DNA of 64,000 nt from CAWJLE01 sp963843645 (GTDB taxonomy: Bacteria; Chloroflexota; Anaerolineae; DAOTYC01). Positions 33,775 through 41,681 of this stretch are shown piece by piece. Location of the stretch: the NCBI GenBank assembly GCA_963843645.1, contig CAWJLE010000001.1, forward strand, positions 62,001 to 126,000, written 5' to 3'. How positions within the stretch are numbered: position 1 is the stretch's first letter; the number at the start of each line of letters is the position of its first letter. Both the position numbers and the translations under genes were made by a program. The notes below the pieces were generated by a model that made no database searches, was not told the DNA's origin, and saw only the letters and a program-made list of their open reading frames with translations.

Positions 33775-34060
33775 CAGGGCGATTGCATTAAAATTGTTGC
33801 GCTCGTCCCGGCGATTGGAAATCGTGCGCAGCACTATCGGTTTGCGGCTATGGGCGGCAAAGCCTGCCTTCGCAGGCTAAAAACGAGGGCAAAGCGACTT
33901 GAAAACGCGATCCCTGGTAACGAAGTGGCCACGCCTACCAATTTGGTCGTGGTCGTTAGCCTGCGAAGGCAGGCTTTGCCACCCATAGCCGCAAACCGAT
34001 AGTGCTGCGCACGATTTCCAATCGCCGGACGAGCGCAACAATTTTAATGCAATCGCCCTG
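33775..34060. repeat. large hairpin element with 105-bp arms
   Basis: Arms 33775-33879 and 33956-34060 are nearly perfect inverted copies around a 75-base centre. The outer end reads GGGCGATTGCATTAAAATTG and the inner end GGCAAAGCCTGCCTTCGCAGG. The same outer end recurs at 39443 and 40376, and the middle and inner parts flank IS110 copy 2. It ends about 90 bases before the carboxypeptidase start. Confidence 0.92.
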
Positions 34061-34148
34061 CTCCACACTCGACCCCCGCTTCAAACTGTGGTATAACGGC
34101 AGCGCGTGGCATTCGACTATGCCGAGCTTACGAAGGAGGCATTCAGCT

Positions 34149-34961
34149 GTGACGTTGACGACGCACCTCATCCGAAGTGTTCGGTTCTTGCGCGGCACGG
34201 TGTTGCCCGTGGCGCTGCTCCTGTCCTCGATCCTGGCGATCCAGCCCCACGTCCAGGCCGACGAGCCGGCGCCGTTCGAATCGGAGTTCCAGATCGGCAC
34301 GTCGGCGGGCGGCCGGCCGATCACCGGCGCCCGCTTCGGGTCGGGCGGCGCAAGGGTGGCGCTGGTGGGGGGCATCCACGGCGGCAAGGAGGGCAACACG
34401 ACCGCTCTCGTCGAGGCCACGACGGCGTATTTTCGGGACAACCCCGACCAGATCCCCGCAGGCGTGCGGCTCGACCTGATTCCGTGCGCCAATCCCGACG
34501 GCTGCGCCAGCGGCCATCGCACCAACGATCACGGCGTGGATCTGAACCGCAACTGGGGCCACGACTGGAGCCCGGCGGCCTACTGGGCCGAGGAGCCGGT
34601 CGACGCGGGGCCGCACGCCTTCTCCGAACCGGAGACGCAGAGCCTGCGCGATTACCTGGTGGGCGAGGATTTCGGCGCCGTGGTCTTCTACCACAGCTCG
34701 GCTGCCCGGATCTTCGTGGGCACGTGCAGCGAGGCGCCGCGCCGCACGATCGACATGGTCGAGCGCCTGTCGCACGCGACGGGCTACCTGTACTGGACGG
34801 ACGGCTTCGGCGGATACGCGGTGACCGGCGCGGCCACGGATTACCTGGCCTGCCAGGGCATCCCCGCGTTCGACATCGAACTGACGGACCACAGCGACAT
34901 CGAGTGGGACCGGAATCTGCGCGGCATCCTGGCCCTGCTGCAGATGGTCGGTCCCGCCTGA
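34149..34961 (+). CDS. secreted M14-family zinc carboxypeptidase
   Basis: 270 residues from GTG 34149, ten bases after GAAGGAGG. A signal peptide (FLRGTVLPVALLLSSILAIQPHVQA) is followed by a compact M14 domain: zinc ligands in GGIHGGKEGN (H and E), the DLIPCANPDG and NDHGVDLNRNWGHDW segments (substrate-binding Asn-Arg), VVFYHSS (third zinc His), and the general-base Glu in FDIELTDHSD near the end. It lacks the long propeptide of eukaryotic enzymes. Related bacterial proteins trim peptidoglycan peptides or proteins outside the membrane; which applies is not clear. Confidence 0.85.
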   Translation: MTLTTHLIRSVRFLRGTVLPVALLLSSILAIQPHVQADEPAPFESEFQIGTSAGGRPITGARFGSGGARVALVGGIHGGKEGNTTALVEATTAYFRDNPDQIPAGVRLDLIPCANPDGCASGHRTNDHGVDLNRNWGHDWSPAAYWAEEPVDAGPHAFSEPETQSLRDYLVGEDFGAVVFYHSSAARIFVGTCSEAPRRTIDMVERLSHATGYLYWTDGFGGYAVTGAATDYLACQGIPAFDIELTDHSDIEWDRNLRGILALLQMVGPA

Positions 34962-34995
34962 AGGAAGCCACCAGCGTGGAGGCCGTAGGATTCTA

Positions 34996-35150
34996 ACCAC
35001 AAAGGACACAAAGGGACACGAAGAAAGACAAGAAAGAAGAAGAATAAGGGAAACAACGAAGAAAAGACCAAAACCATTACAGAAGCCCGACAAAGCAGAG
35101 TCCGTCTGTTCTGTTCTTTGTGTCCCTTTGTGTCCTTTGTGGTGAGAATT
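34996..35150. repeat. inverted pair of a dispersed CACAAAGGACACAAAGG sequence
   Basis: AACCACAAAGGACACAAAGG at 34996 is mirrored by CCTTTGTGTCCTTTGTGGT near 35130-35146, with an A-rich linker between. It is a widespread low-complexity intergenic repeat and lies upstream of the DUF1697 gene. Confidence 0.7.
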
Positions 35151-35189
35151 ATGCCGTCGCGCTTCAGTGACGAGGAGGGCAATACGAAC

Positions 35190-35738
35190 ATGACGAAGGC
35201 GATCCGATACGTGGCGTTCCTGCGCGGGATCAACGTCGGCGGCAACAAGCCTGTCAAGATGGAGGAGCTGCGGCGGGCGTTCGAGTCGTCGGGGTTCGAG
35301 GACGTCAAGACCGTTCTCGCCAGCGGCAACGTGGTGTTTGCGACCGGGGAGGCGGACTCGGCGGCCCTGGCGCGGCGGATTCAGGACGAACTCGCCGCCA
35401 AGGTTGGGCTCCGGTCGGGGGTGATCCTGCGCAGCGGCGAAGAGATTCGGCGGTTGGTGGACACGGATCCCTTCCGGGACGTGAAGGTCACGCCCAACAC
35501 CCGGCTCCACGTGACGTTCGTGCCGGCAGACGTCGCCAGCGAGCTGACGCTGCCTTACGAGTCGCCGGACGGGGTCTTTCGGATTCTGTCCGCGGTCGGG
35601 CGTGACCTCTGCAGCATCGTCGAGCTCTCACCCAACCACGGGACGCTCGACCTGATGGGGTTCCTCGAGAAGCAGCTCGGCAAGACCGTCACCACCCGCA
35701 CCTGGAACACGATCACGAAGATCGCGAAGCTGCTGTAG
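35190..35738 (+). CDS. DUF1697 family protein
   Basis: 182 residues from ATG 35190 behind GAGGAGGG. It opens with the family hallmark YVAFLRGINVGGNKPVKMEELRRAFESSGFEDVKTVLASGNVVF and ends MGFLEKQLGKTVTTRTWNTITKIAKLL. DUF1697 proteins are small cytoplasmic alpha/beta proteins without a known reaction. A decayed copy of its 3' end lies at 52185-52304, showing that the gene or its flank was once duplicated in the accessory region. Confidence 0.9.
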   Translation: MTKAIRYVAFLRGINVGGNKPVKMEELRRAFESSGFEDVKTVLASGNVVFATGEADSAALARRIQDELAAKVGLRSGVILRSGEEIRRLVDTDPFRDVKVTPNTRLHVTFVPADVASELTLPYESPDGVFRILSAVGRDLCSIVELSPNHGTLDLMGFLEKQLGKTVTTRTWNTITKIAKLL

Positions 35739-35795
35739 AGTCATCCTGTCTATCCTGTGTATCCCGTTAGAACTCGCATTGAACAGGCCCAACCA

Positions 35796-36623
35796 TCACC
35801 GGATATCGCTGGGTGCCTCCGCACCCGGTTTCGTGGCTCGCAGCGAAAACATCAACGGGATTTGAATGAACCGTTCCGGCAGGCGCCACCAGCCCTCGGC
35901 ATCCTGCTCCATGAAGGGGAACATGCGCCACGCGAGGAATGGATATTCGCGAAACGAGTCGAGGCGCAGCCCGGCGGCGATGAGCGCGTTGAGAATGTCC
36001 GCCACGCTATGGTGCCACTCGTACCCCACTGCACGGTAGCCGGACTCGGGCGCCGCGTAAGAGCCGGAGTGCTCGAATCGAGCCGGCGGCCCGTGGCGAA
36101 AATAGGGATAGGCGACCTTCAGGTCCGTGACGTCGACGTCTTCGAACACCGCGGAAAACGGATGTCCTTCAACCAGGTAGAAAACTCCGCCGGGCTTGAG
36201 GAAGTGGGCGATGACCACGGCCCACCGCGTGAGATCGGGCAGCCAGGGCAGCACGCCGTGCGAGGCGAACACGATGTCGTACGTACCGGACAGCACGTTC
36301 GGGAGATCGTGGATGTCCGAGCAGACGAAATCCGCGGGCAGGCCGGTTTCATCCCGCAGCTTGCGGGCCAGCGCGATGGCCCGCTCGGAGAAGTCCGCGC
36401 CGGTGGCCTTCGCGCCCAGTCTGGCCCACGAGAGCGTGCTCAACCCAAAGTGGCACTGCAGATGCAGCAGCGATTTGCCGGCCACGTCCCCCAACTCGCG
36501 CTCGACCGAATCCAGCCGCAATTGCCCCGCCAGGAACCCGGCCACGTCGTAGAATCGCGACGTCTCGTGCAGGCCCGTCCAATCGTCCCACAGCCTCCGG
36601 TTCGCCTCCAGGTACTCATCCAT
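35796..36623 (-). CDS. class I SAM-dependent methyltransferase
   Basis: 275 residues from ATG 36623. Motif I is LLHLQCHFGLSTLSWARLGAKATGADFSERAIALARKL (about residues 51-88) with the acidic residue ending beta-2. Motif II/post I follows in FVCSDIHDLPNVLSGTYDIVFASHGVLPWLPDL, and PGGVFYLVEGHPF is the late strand. The C-terminal half is a lid specific to a small family of unknown acceptor. It is cytoplasmic with no operon partner; the DUF1697 gene converges on it. Confidence 0.85.
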   Translation of the reverse strand: MDEYLEANRRLWDDWTGLHETSRFYDVAGFLAGQLRLDSVERELGDVAGKSLLHLQCHFGLSTLSWARLGAKATGADFSERAIALARKLRDETGLPADFVCSDIHDLPNVLSGTYDIVFASHGVLPWLPDLTRWAVVIAHFLKPGGVFYLVEGHPFSAVFEDVDVTDLKVAYPYFRHGPPARFEHSGSYAAPESGYRAVGYEWHHSVADILNALIAAGLRLDSFREYPFLAWRMFPFMEQDAEGWWRLPERFIQIPLMFSLRATKPGAEAPSDIR

Positions 36624-36787
36624 AATCGATCACCTCACAAACGGCCGCCTGATCCGCGTGACCACCGCTCGGGGAATTGCAGCACCGTCAATCTTAACCG
36701 ATCGTCCCTCAAATCCCAAGCTGACCCGAGGGTGATGGCATCAGCCGGCTGATCCATGCGCTACATCATGGTGATACGGCTGGGGAT

Positions 36788-36806
36788 ATTCTAAAGTGTT
36801 TAGAAT
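36788..36806. promoter_or_regulatory. 19-bp palindrome before the six-repeat fascin-like gene
   Basis: ATTCTAAAGTGTTTAGAAT is a perfect palindrome with 8-base arms, 30 bases upstream of the start codon. It could be an operator or overlap the promoter; the regulator is unknown. Confidence 0.5.
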
Positions 36807-36836
36807 GGAAATAGGTGATTGAGGAGGGTATCGACC

Positions 36837-37835
36837 ATGAAAGCGCGCTTTGTGATCGGTTCGTTATTGCTGACTATGGTGTTGTTGGCCGGTTTCGTGC
36901 CGTCTGCAGGCGCGGCCAGCCGGCCCCTTCGGTTCAATGTGTTGCCTGGTGAGTTCTCGATACTGACGGACAAGGGTTTCCTCGTCACCGCAGTTGGAGG
37001 AGGAGGCCGAACCCAAGACGCCATCCACACAGATGCAGCGCAGATCCAGGCCTGGGAGAAATTCAAGCTGGTCGACCTCGGCGGCAATCAGTACGCCATC
37101 GAGACCCCCGACGGGCACTACCTCACCGCGGTAGACGGAGGGGGCCGAACCACTGAGGTCGTCCACACGGATGCGACGAAGATCGGCAGCTGGGAGACGT
37201 TCCGCCTGTACGACCAGGGTGACGGCAGTTACGCCCTGCAGACCGCCGGCGCGAAATACCTCACCGCCGTGGGAGGGGGAGGCAAAACTCAAGACGTCGT
37301 CCACACCGATGCAGTGCAGGTCGGATCCTGGGAGAAATTCAAGTTCATGAAGATCGGCGACCTGGGGTCAGGGCTGCAGTATTCCATACGCTGGTCAGGG
37401 GGAGCGCGATTCTTCACTGCAGTGGGCGGCGGAGGCCGAACCGAAGACGTCATCCAGATAGAATCATTGACAGCCGGCCCTTGGGAACGGTTCATATTCC
37501 TGCGACAGGGTGACGGTTCGTACGCCATCCGGACCGCCAGCAAGAATTACGTCACCGCAGTGGACGGCGGAGGCCTTCTGCCGGGCGCGACCATAAGAGA
37601 TGTCCTTCACACCGATGCGACGAAGATCGGATCGTGGGAAAAATTCAAGCTGCTCGATCGGGGAAACGGCGACTACGCCATCCAGACCACCAGCGGGAAG
37701 TACCTCGTCGTATTGCCGACGGACGGCAACCCGGTCTCCACAGCAGCGGACAGGGCTCTTGGGCCGCAGTACTCTTTGATCGCGGTTCTGCACTCCGGGA
37801 ACGTACCTATCGCGCCAATCCACTCCTCGTCTTGA
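36837..37835 (+). CDS. secreted fascin-like (beta-trefoil) six-repeat protein
   Basis: 332 residues from ATG 36837 behind GAGGAGG. A signal peptide (MKARFVIGSLLLTMVLLAGFVPSAGA) precedes five full ~45-residue repeats and a degenerate sixth, each like YAIxTxxGHYLTAVxGGGRTxDVxHTDATxIGSWEKFKL. Six repeats would build two beta-trefoils; the paralogue at 15150-15671 has three. The shared upstream leader (GGAGGGTATCGACC) supports a recent duplication. Such trefoils bind glycans or actin-like polymers in other organisms; here the ligand is unknown. A perfect palindrome before the gene suggests regulation. Confidence 0.75.
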   Translation: MKARFVIGSLLLTMVLLAGFVPSAGAASRPLRFNVLPGEFSILTDKGFLVTAVGGGGRTQDAIHTDAAQIQAWEKFKLVDLGGNQYAIETPDGHYLTAVDGGGRTTEVVHTDATKIGSWETFRLYDQGDGSYALQTAGAKYLTAVGGGGKTQDVVHTDAVQVGSWEKFKFMKIGDLGSGLQYSIRWSGGARFFTAVGGGGRTEDVIQIESLTAGPWERFIFLRQGDGSYAIRTASKNYVTAVDGGGLLPGATIRDVLHTDATKIGSWEKFKLLDRGNGDYAIQTTSGKYLVVLPTDGNPVSTAADRALGPQYSLIAVLHSGNVPIAPIHSSS

Positions 37836-37856
37836 CGTCCACGTCGCGCCGCCCTG

Positions 37857-37890
37857 ACCATACCGTCTGCTCGGAGGCAGGCGGTATGGT
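37857..37890. terminator. hairpin between convergent genes
   Basis: ACCATACCG/CGGTATGGT with an inner CTGC/GCAG pair, 22 bases after the fascin-like stop. It likely ends transcription from one or both sides, but a T-run is weak. Confidence 0.5.
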
Positions 37891-37914
37891 TGGTTGACCA
37901 CCTATTGCCGGACG

Positions 37915-38319
37915 CTATTTTGGAGAGAATTGTCGAACTTTCACCGCAATCTGGCGATCCGTCATCTTGTCAACTGTTTCAACACCTGCAATGCGGCCAC
38001 CGAGATCGCTTCTTTCAAGACGTTTTTTCAATTCGTCCTTTGCCTCACCGGGACCAAATATCAGAATGGATTCTGCATCACGAATCGACGCAACGACCGC
38101 ATCGTAGTATCTGTCGAGATGTCCCGTGAACGTTCTCTGGCGGCTATCATCTGCCGGTACTTGCTGTGCTTCATAGGGCCCCTTAAGGGGTGAATCGCCA
38201 GAACGGCGGAGCTGTCTTTCAACATTCGATATGATCAGTCCTATCTCTTCCTCTTTGTCCGTAACAGCCACGATAATCGCCTTCCTATGGTCAATCCACA
38301 AACCCACTTTTGTTCTCAT
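37915..38319 (-). CDS. small eRF1/Pelota-like (baeRF-type) protein
   Basis: 134 residues from ATG 38319. It starts KVGLWIDHRKAIIV and ends with the block ILIFGPGEAKDELKKRLE-x-GGRIAGVETVDKMTDRQIAVKVRQF, characteristic of small bacterial proteins related to the C-terminal domain of archaeal-eukaryotic release factors and annotated as translational machinery proteins. A role in ribosome rescue is suggested for the family but not shown. The GPGEAK loop and the C-terminal TDRQIAV helix are conserved. It stands alone on the minus strand. Confidence 0.6.
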   Translation of the reverse strand: MRTKVGLWIDHRKAIIVAVTDKEEEIGLIISNVERQLRRSGDSPLKGPYEAQQVPADDSRQRTFTGHLDRYYDAVVASIRDAESILIFGPGEAKDELKKRLERSDLGGRIAGVETVDKMTDRQIAVKVRQFSPK

Positions 38320-38444
38320 CGATTTCTCCTTTGTCTATTGGCTCCACCTGACGGTCGCGTTCAGCCGCTCCGCCGAAGCGACGAGGCTGCGAGCCGGCTG
38401 CAATGCGGTGTGGGACGGGTGTTATGCTACGCGTGAGCGATGAC

Positions 38445-39242
38445 TCAAGGAATCAGCCCGGTGGGCACGCCATTAGGGAACTGCTTGTCGATGGCCGCCT
38501 GGATCAGCTCCAGGCGCCGCTGGGAATTAGGATGTGTGGCGAAGAAGTCAGGAGGGGCATTCCCCTGGCTGGCTTGTTCCAGCGCCTGCATCACCTTGAT
38601 CATGGCCCGCGGGTCGTACCCGGCCTGATACATGAAACGCAGGCCCAGTTGGTCGGCCTCGAGCTCGTCGTTGCGGCTGAACTTTAGATTGACGAGTTCG
38701 CCAATCAGGGCGGCGACCGCGGCCGTATTGGTACTCGCCGGATTGTTGGGATCGTAAGAGGCGATCACTGCCGCACCGGTCAGGCCCTGGGTCAGTTGCG
38801 CCTTTGCGATTTGCTGGGCGGAATGGCGGGCCACTACGTGCCCGATCTCGTGCGCCAGGACAGCCGCCACTTCGGCTTCCGACTTGAGCAGCTTCAGGAG
38901 CCCGTCTGTGATGAAAACTGGGCCACCCGGCAATGCGAACGCGTTCACCGTTTGCGGATCAGCCAGCGGATTGAACGTGAACTTGTATTCCGACTTGCCG
39001 GCATCGCTCCGATCTACGATACTGCGCCCGATGCGGTCAACCGCCGCTTGCACTTGCGAGTCACGGTCCAGGCCGCCATATCCGGCGACCATTTGGGGGG
39101 CAGCCTGGAACCCCAGGGCAATCTCCTGGCTCACGGTCATACTGATGTGCTGTTTCTCATTGGTGATGGGGTTGTACACAGTGCTGCCGAAGTAGGTAAT
39201 CAAGGAAATGGCGGCAATCGCCAGGGCAGCGATTATCCGCAC
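38445..39242 (-). CDS. M48-family membrane-anchored metalloprotease
   Basis: 265 residues from ATG 39242. An N-terminal signal anchor (RIIAALAIAAISLITYFGSTVY) is followed by a BepA/LoiP-like M48 domain: NAFALPGGPVFITDGLL, zinc motif HEIGHVVARHSAQQ near residue 135 and the third ligand Glu in RNDELEADQLGLRFMYQAGYDP. It ends with FATHPNSQRRLELIQAAI. It should act outside the membrane in protein quality control. Confidence 0.92.
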   Translation of the reverse strand: MRIIAALAIAAISLITYFGSTVYNPITNEKQHISMTVSQEIALGFQAAPQMVAGYGGLDRDSQVQAAVDRIGRSIVDRSDAGKSEYKFTFNPLADPQTVNAFALPGGPVFITDGLLKLLKSEAEVAAVLAHEIGHVVARHSAQQIAKAQLTQGLTGAAVIASYDPNNPASTNTAAVAALIGELVNLKFSRNDELEADQLGLRFMYQAGYDPRAMIKVMQALEQASQGNAPPDFFATHPNSQRRLELIQAAIDKQFPNGVPTGLIP

Positions 39243-39442
39243 GTTGCAGCCCCGTCCGCAATGAGCGCCGATCGCTGGAAACCATGCTTACCCCTCCTTC
39301 GCGATGGGGTCCGCTCACCGGCGGGACCGTGGCCACATCGCTGTGAGGAGAGCGAGCATCCCCTCACTCTCCCCATGGGCCCCGCGATGACCATTCCTCT
39401 ATGCCATTGTACTCCGGCGCCGACCCTGAAGCAACAACGCGT

Positions 39443-39477
39443 CCAAGGCAATCGTATTAAAAATTGTTGCGCCCGTA
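39443..39477. repeat. solitary end of the GCGATTGCATTAAAATTG hairpin family
   Basis: GGCAATCGTATTAAAAATTGTTGCGCCCGT-type sequence matches the outer end of the elements at 33775 and 40376 but has no mirror copy nearby. Confidence 0.6.
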
Positions 39478-39487
39478 ACCGTCAGGA

Positions 39488-40281
39488 TCAGGCCACCTGG
39501 CTCCTTATGAACAGGTAGGCGAGATAGCCGCTGATGATAGATATTCCATAGGCCAGGGCGGTGGCGGGGATGAGGTCGAAGCTGAAGATGAGGCAGCGGA
39601 GGGCGAGTCCAAAGATGACGGCGTTGAAGAGGCCGCTGACGAGCAGGGGCGTGACGAGCGAGCGAGAGAAGTCGACGCTCACCGACCGAGACGTGATGAT
39701 GAGGGTAGAGGTGAAGTTCGCCGGGAAGGCGGAAAAGACGCCGCCCCACACCGGTCCCCCCACGCGGCTCATCCCGATGGCGAACGCGATCACCAGACCG
39801 CCGAACGCGGCCCGCCCGGCGATCTGCAGTGGGGTGTAGCGAATGGGCACACGGCGCTGCGAGCGCAGATGGAGAACGTGCTGCGCGAGGTAGAAGCCCA
39901 GCGCCAGGGTGAGAATCCAAACCGCGAGCCCGAGAGCCAGGTTGGCGACGCGCGCCCGGATCAACAGCGCGGTCAAGGAGATCCAGGCGGTCAGCGCGCC
40001 GCCGATGCCGAGCGTGAGACCTCGACGGGAGAGAACGGCATAGACGATGAGGTAGACGACGTCCACGGCGAACGCCAGCGGCATGAAGGTGTCGGATCGA
40101 ACGCCTGCTCCGGGCCTTGCGCCCAGGCGACGAAGAAGAGCGTTACGACGACCGTGGAGGGCAAGCCGCCCATTGCCCCGCCGACCTTCGTGCCGAATCT
40201 CTCGGCCGCGACGGTAGTCAGGGTGATCCACGTGCCGCCGACGACGAAACCAAGGATGAGTTTGAGGTAGAAGGGATCCAT
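39488..40281 (-). CDS. multi-pass membrane protein (one apparent frame change)
   Basis: About 264 residues if the frame change near 40096 is bridged. The N-terminal part starts at ATG 40281 (MDPFYLKLILGFVVGGTWITLTTVAAERFGTKVGGAMGGLPSTVVVTLFFVAW) and an earlier ATG at 40326 is possible. The C-terminal part continues in another frame (FMPLAFAVDVVYLIVYAVLS onward). The GGAMGGLPSTVVVTLFFVAWAQG block and its second-half echo GGPVWGGVFSAFPANFTSTLII suggest two homologous four-helix halves, as in DUF3147-like inner membrane proteins. Function unknown. A shrunken remnant of the same gene lies at 46773-46908 and another fragment at 48892-48972. Confidence 0.65.
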
Positions 40282-40375
40282 GCGGGATTCCGGCCGTGCG
40301 TCAGGGATGGGTAGCGCCGTTGTCATAGCACATAATCGGATTCTCGTCAACCCGCAAGAAGGGCGGGGGCAGGGC

Positions 40376-40452
40376 CAACGCATTAAGATTGTTGCGCTCG
40401 TCCCGGCGATTGAAATCGCCGGGACGAGCGCAACAATCTTGACGCAATCGCC
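40376..40452. repeat. hairpin of the GCGATTGCATTAAAATTG family (no centre)
   Basis: CGCATTAAGATTGTTGCGCTCGTCCCGGCGATT is mirrored at once, leaving a 3-base loop. It is the compact form of the larger hairpin at 33775-34060. Confidence 0.85.
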
Positions 40453-40539
40453 CTAAAGGGCGGGGCCTGGCCATTCTTCGTGTGCCGAACGGACGGTGTT
40501 GCAATCGCCCCGGATCCCATAACTTGAGGAGGAATAACC

Positions 40540-41103
40540 GTGAAAGTACTGATTCTGACCTGCAGCCCGAACAAGGATGGCCTGACCGCGGCGTGCGGCA
40601 ACGCTGCCCGCGAGGGAGTCGAATCCGCCGGCGGGGAGGCCGTGACGGTCCGCCTCAACGATCTCAACATCGACAAGTGCCACGCGTGCAACGACGGGTG
40701 GGGGACCTGCAAGCCAGAGCACCGTTGCCAGGTGAAGGACGATTTCCAGGCCCTGCACCAACTGGTCGGTGAAATCGACGCTTACGTCGTGGTCACCCCC
40801 GTGTATTTCGACGAGATGAGCGAGTCGCTGAAGAGCTTCCTGGACCGCCTGCGCCGATCCGAAGCCACCACCAAGGAAGGGAAAACCCGGATCGACGGCA
40901 AGCCCTTCATCTGCATCGCCGCCGCGGGTGGGCCGGGGTTTGGTACCTTGAGCTGCCTCACGGAGATGGAGCAGGCGTTCCTGCGGATGAGCCACATCCG
41001 CCCGGAGAAGTTTGAGTACATCGGCATCACGCGCTGGACACGACCCTACATGTTGGAGGCCATCCGGGCCGCCGCCGGGCACATGGTGTCCGGACAGGCA
41101 TAA
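40540..41103 (+). CDS. NAD(P)H-dependent iron-sulfur flavoprotein, copy A
   Basis: 187 residues from GTG 40540 behind GAGGAGG. A flavodoxin-like fold: FMN loop LTCSPNKDGLTAA (residues 6-18), then a cysteine cluster CHACNDGWGTCKPEHRC (CX2CX6CX5C) that in ISF-type flavoproteins holds a 4Fe-4S cluster, VVTPVYFDEMSESLKSFLDRL, and a second FMN loop AAAGGPGFGTL. It would reduce flavin or electrophiles in the cytoplasm. Copy B at 47065-47628 differs at five residues only. The gene is followed by a palindrome and then the promoter of the second CUT2 operon. Confidence 0.85.
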   Translation: MKVLILTCSPNKDGLTAACGNAAREGVESAGGEAVTVRLNDLNIDKCHACNDGWGTCKPEHRCQVKDDFQALHQLVGEIDAYVVVTPVYFDEMSESLKSFLDRLRRSEATTKEGKTRIDGKPFICIAAAGGPGFGTLSCLTEMEQAFLRMSHIRPEKFEYIGITRWTRPYMLEAIRAAAGHMVSGQA

Positions 41104-41196
41104 GCCTCACGAGGGTGGAGTCGGCCCGGGACCGGCAGCCTGACACCTCGCTCGAGGAGCCGGAGCGTGAGGTCAGGCATCACGTCCAGGGCACGC

Positions 41197-41237
41197 ATTA
41201 TTGGCGGGACGGGGTCGGACCCCGTCCCGCCAATAAT
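41197..41237. repeat. perfect 41-bp palindrome
   Basis: ATTATTGGCGGGACGGGGTC with its complement around a single G. The equivalent site after copy B (47721-47889) has the same outer arms but with a further hairpin inserted at the tip. Confidence 0.92.
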
Positions 41238-41330
41238 CCCGGTCGCACCTATGGTCTTGTCAACGGGCTGACTGCAATGGAAATCCAGGTCGGGCGGCGC
41301 ACTGCGGAGCACCCCACCCAGAAGTTATCC

Positions 41331-41359
41331 TTGACATCCGTTTCGCATTGTGATATACT
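41331..41359 (+). promoter_or_regulatory. sigma-70 promoter of the second CUT2 operon
   Basis: -35 TTGACA (41331-41336), 17 bases, -10 TATACT (41354-41359). It leaves an unusually long leader of about 315 bases before the ATPase start. Confidence 0.8.
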
Positions 41360-41681
41360 GGACAACGTTCCAGTTCCCCATTCCGAGACGAATGCCGCGG
41401 GCACTGGGGCTTCCAAAGCCTCCTTAAGTGGTCCCCGCGCTACACACGACATCCGCAAGGCAGCGATGAGTCTTACCTGGGCAATCACGGGCGCACTGTG
41501 TGCAGCATACAGGGAGAGCAGGGTTTTCCTGCTTTCTGCCGTTGGATTGCCTTCTTCTGTCTGTGTTCTCGATGCCTCACCGGCGACAGTTCTGAGTATC
41601 GCTCCCGATCCTGGTCTGGGCTCCGGATTGACCCGGACCTCGAGTCCAATCTAGGCGTTGCAGGAGTACGAGGAGGTTCTT
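41360..41681 (+). other. long untranslated leader of the second CUT2 operon
   Basis: No ORF with a ribosome site is seen. I could not match a known riboswitch core. The tip of the leader carries AGGAGG at 41671-41676. Confidence 0.4.
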
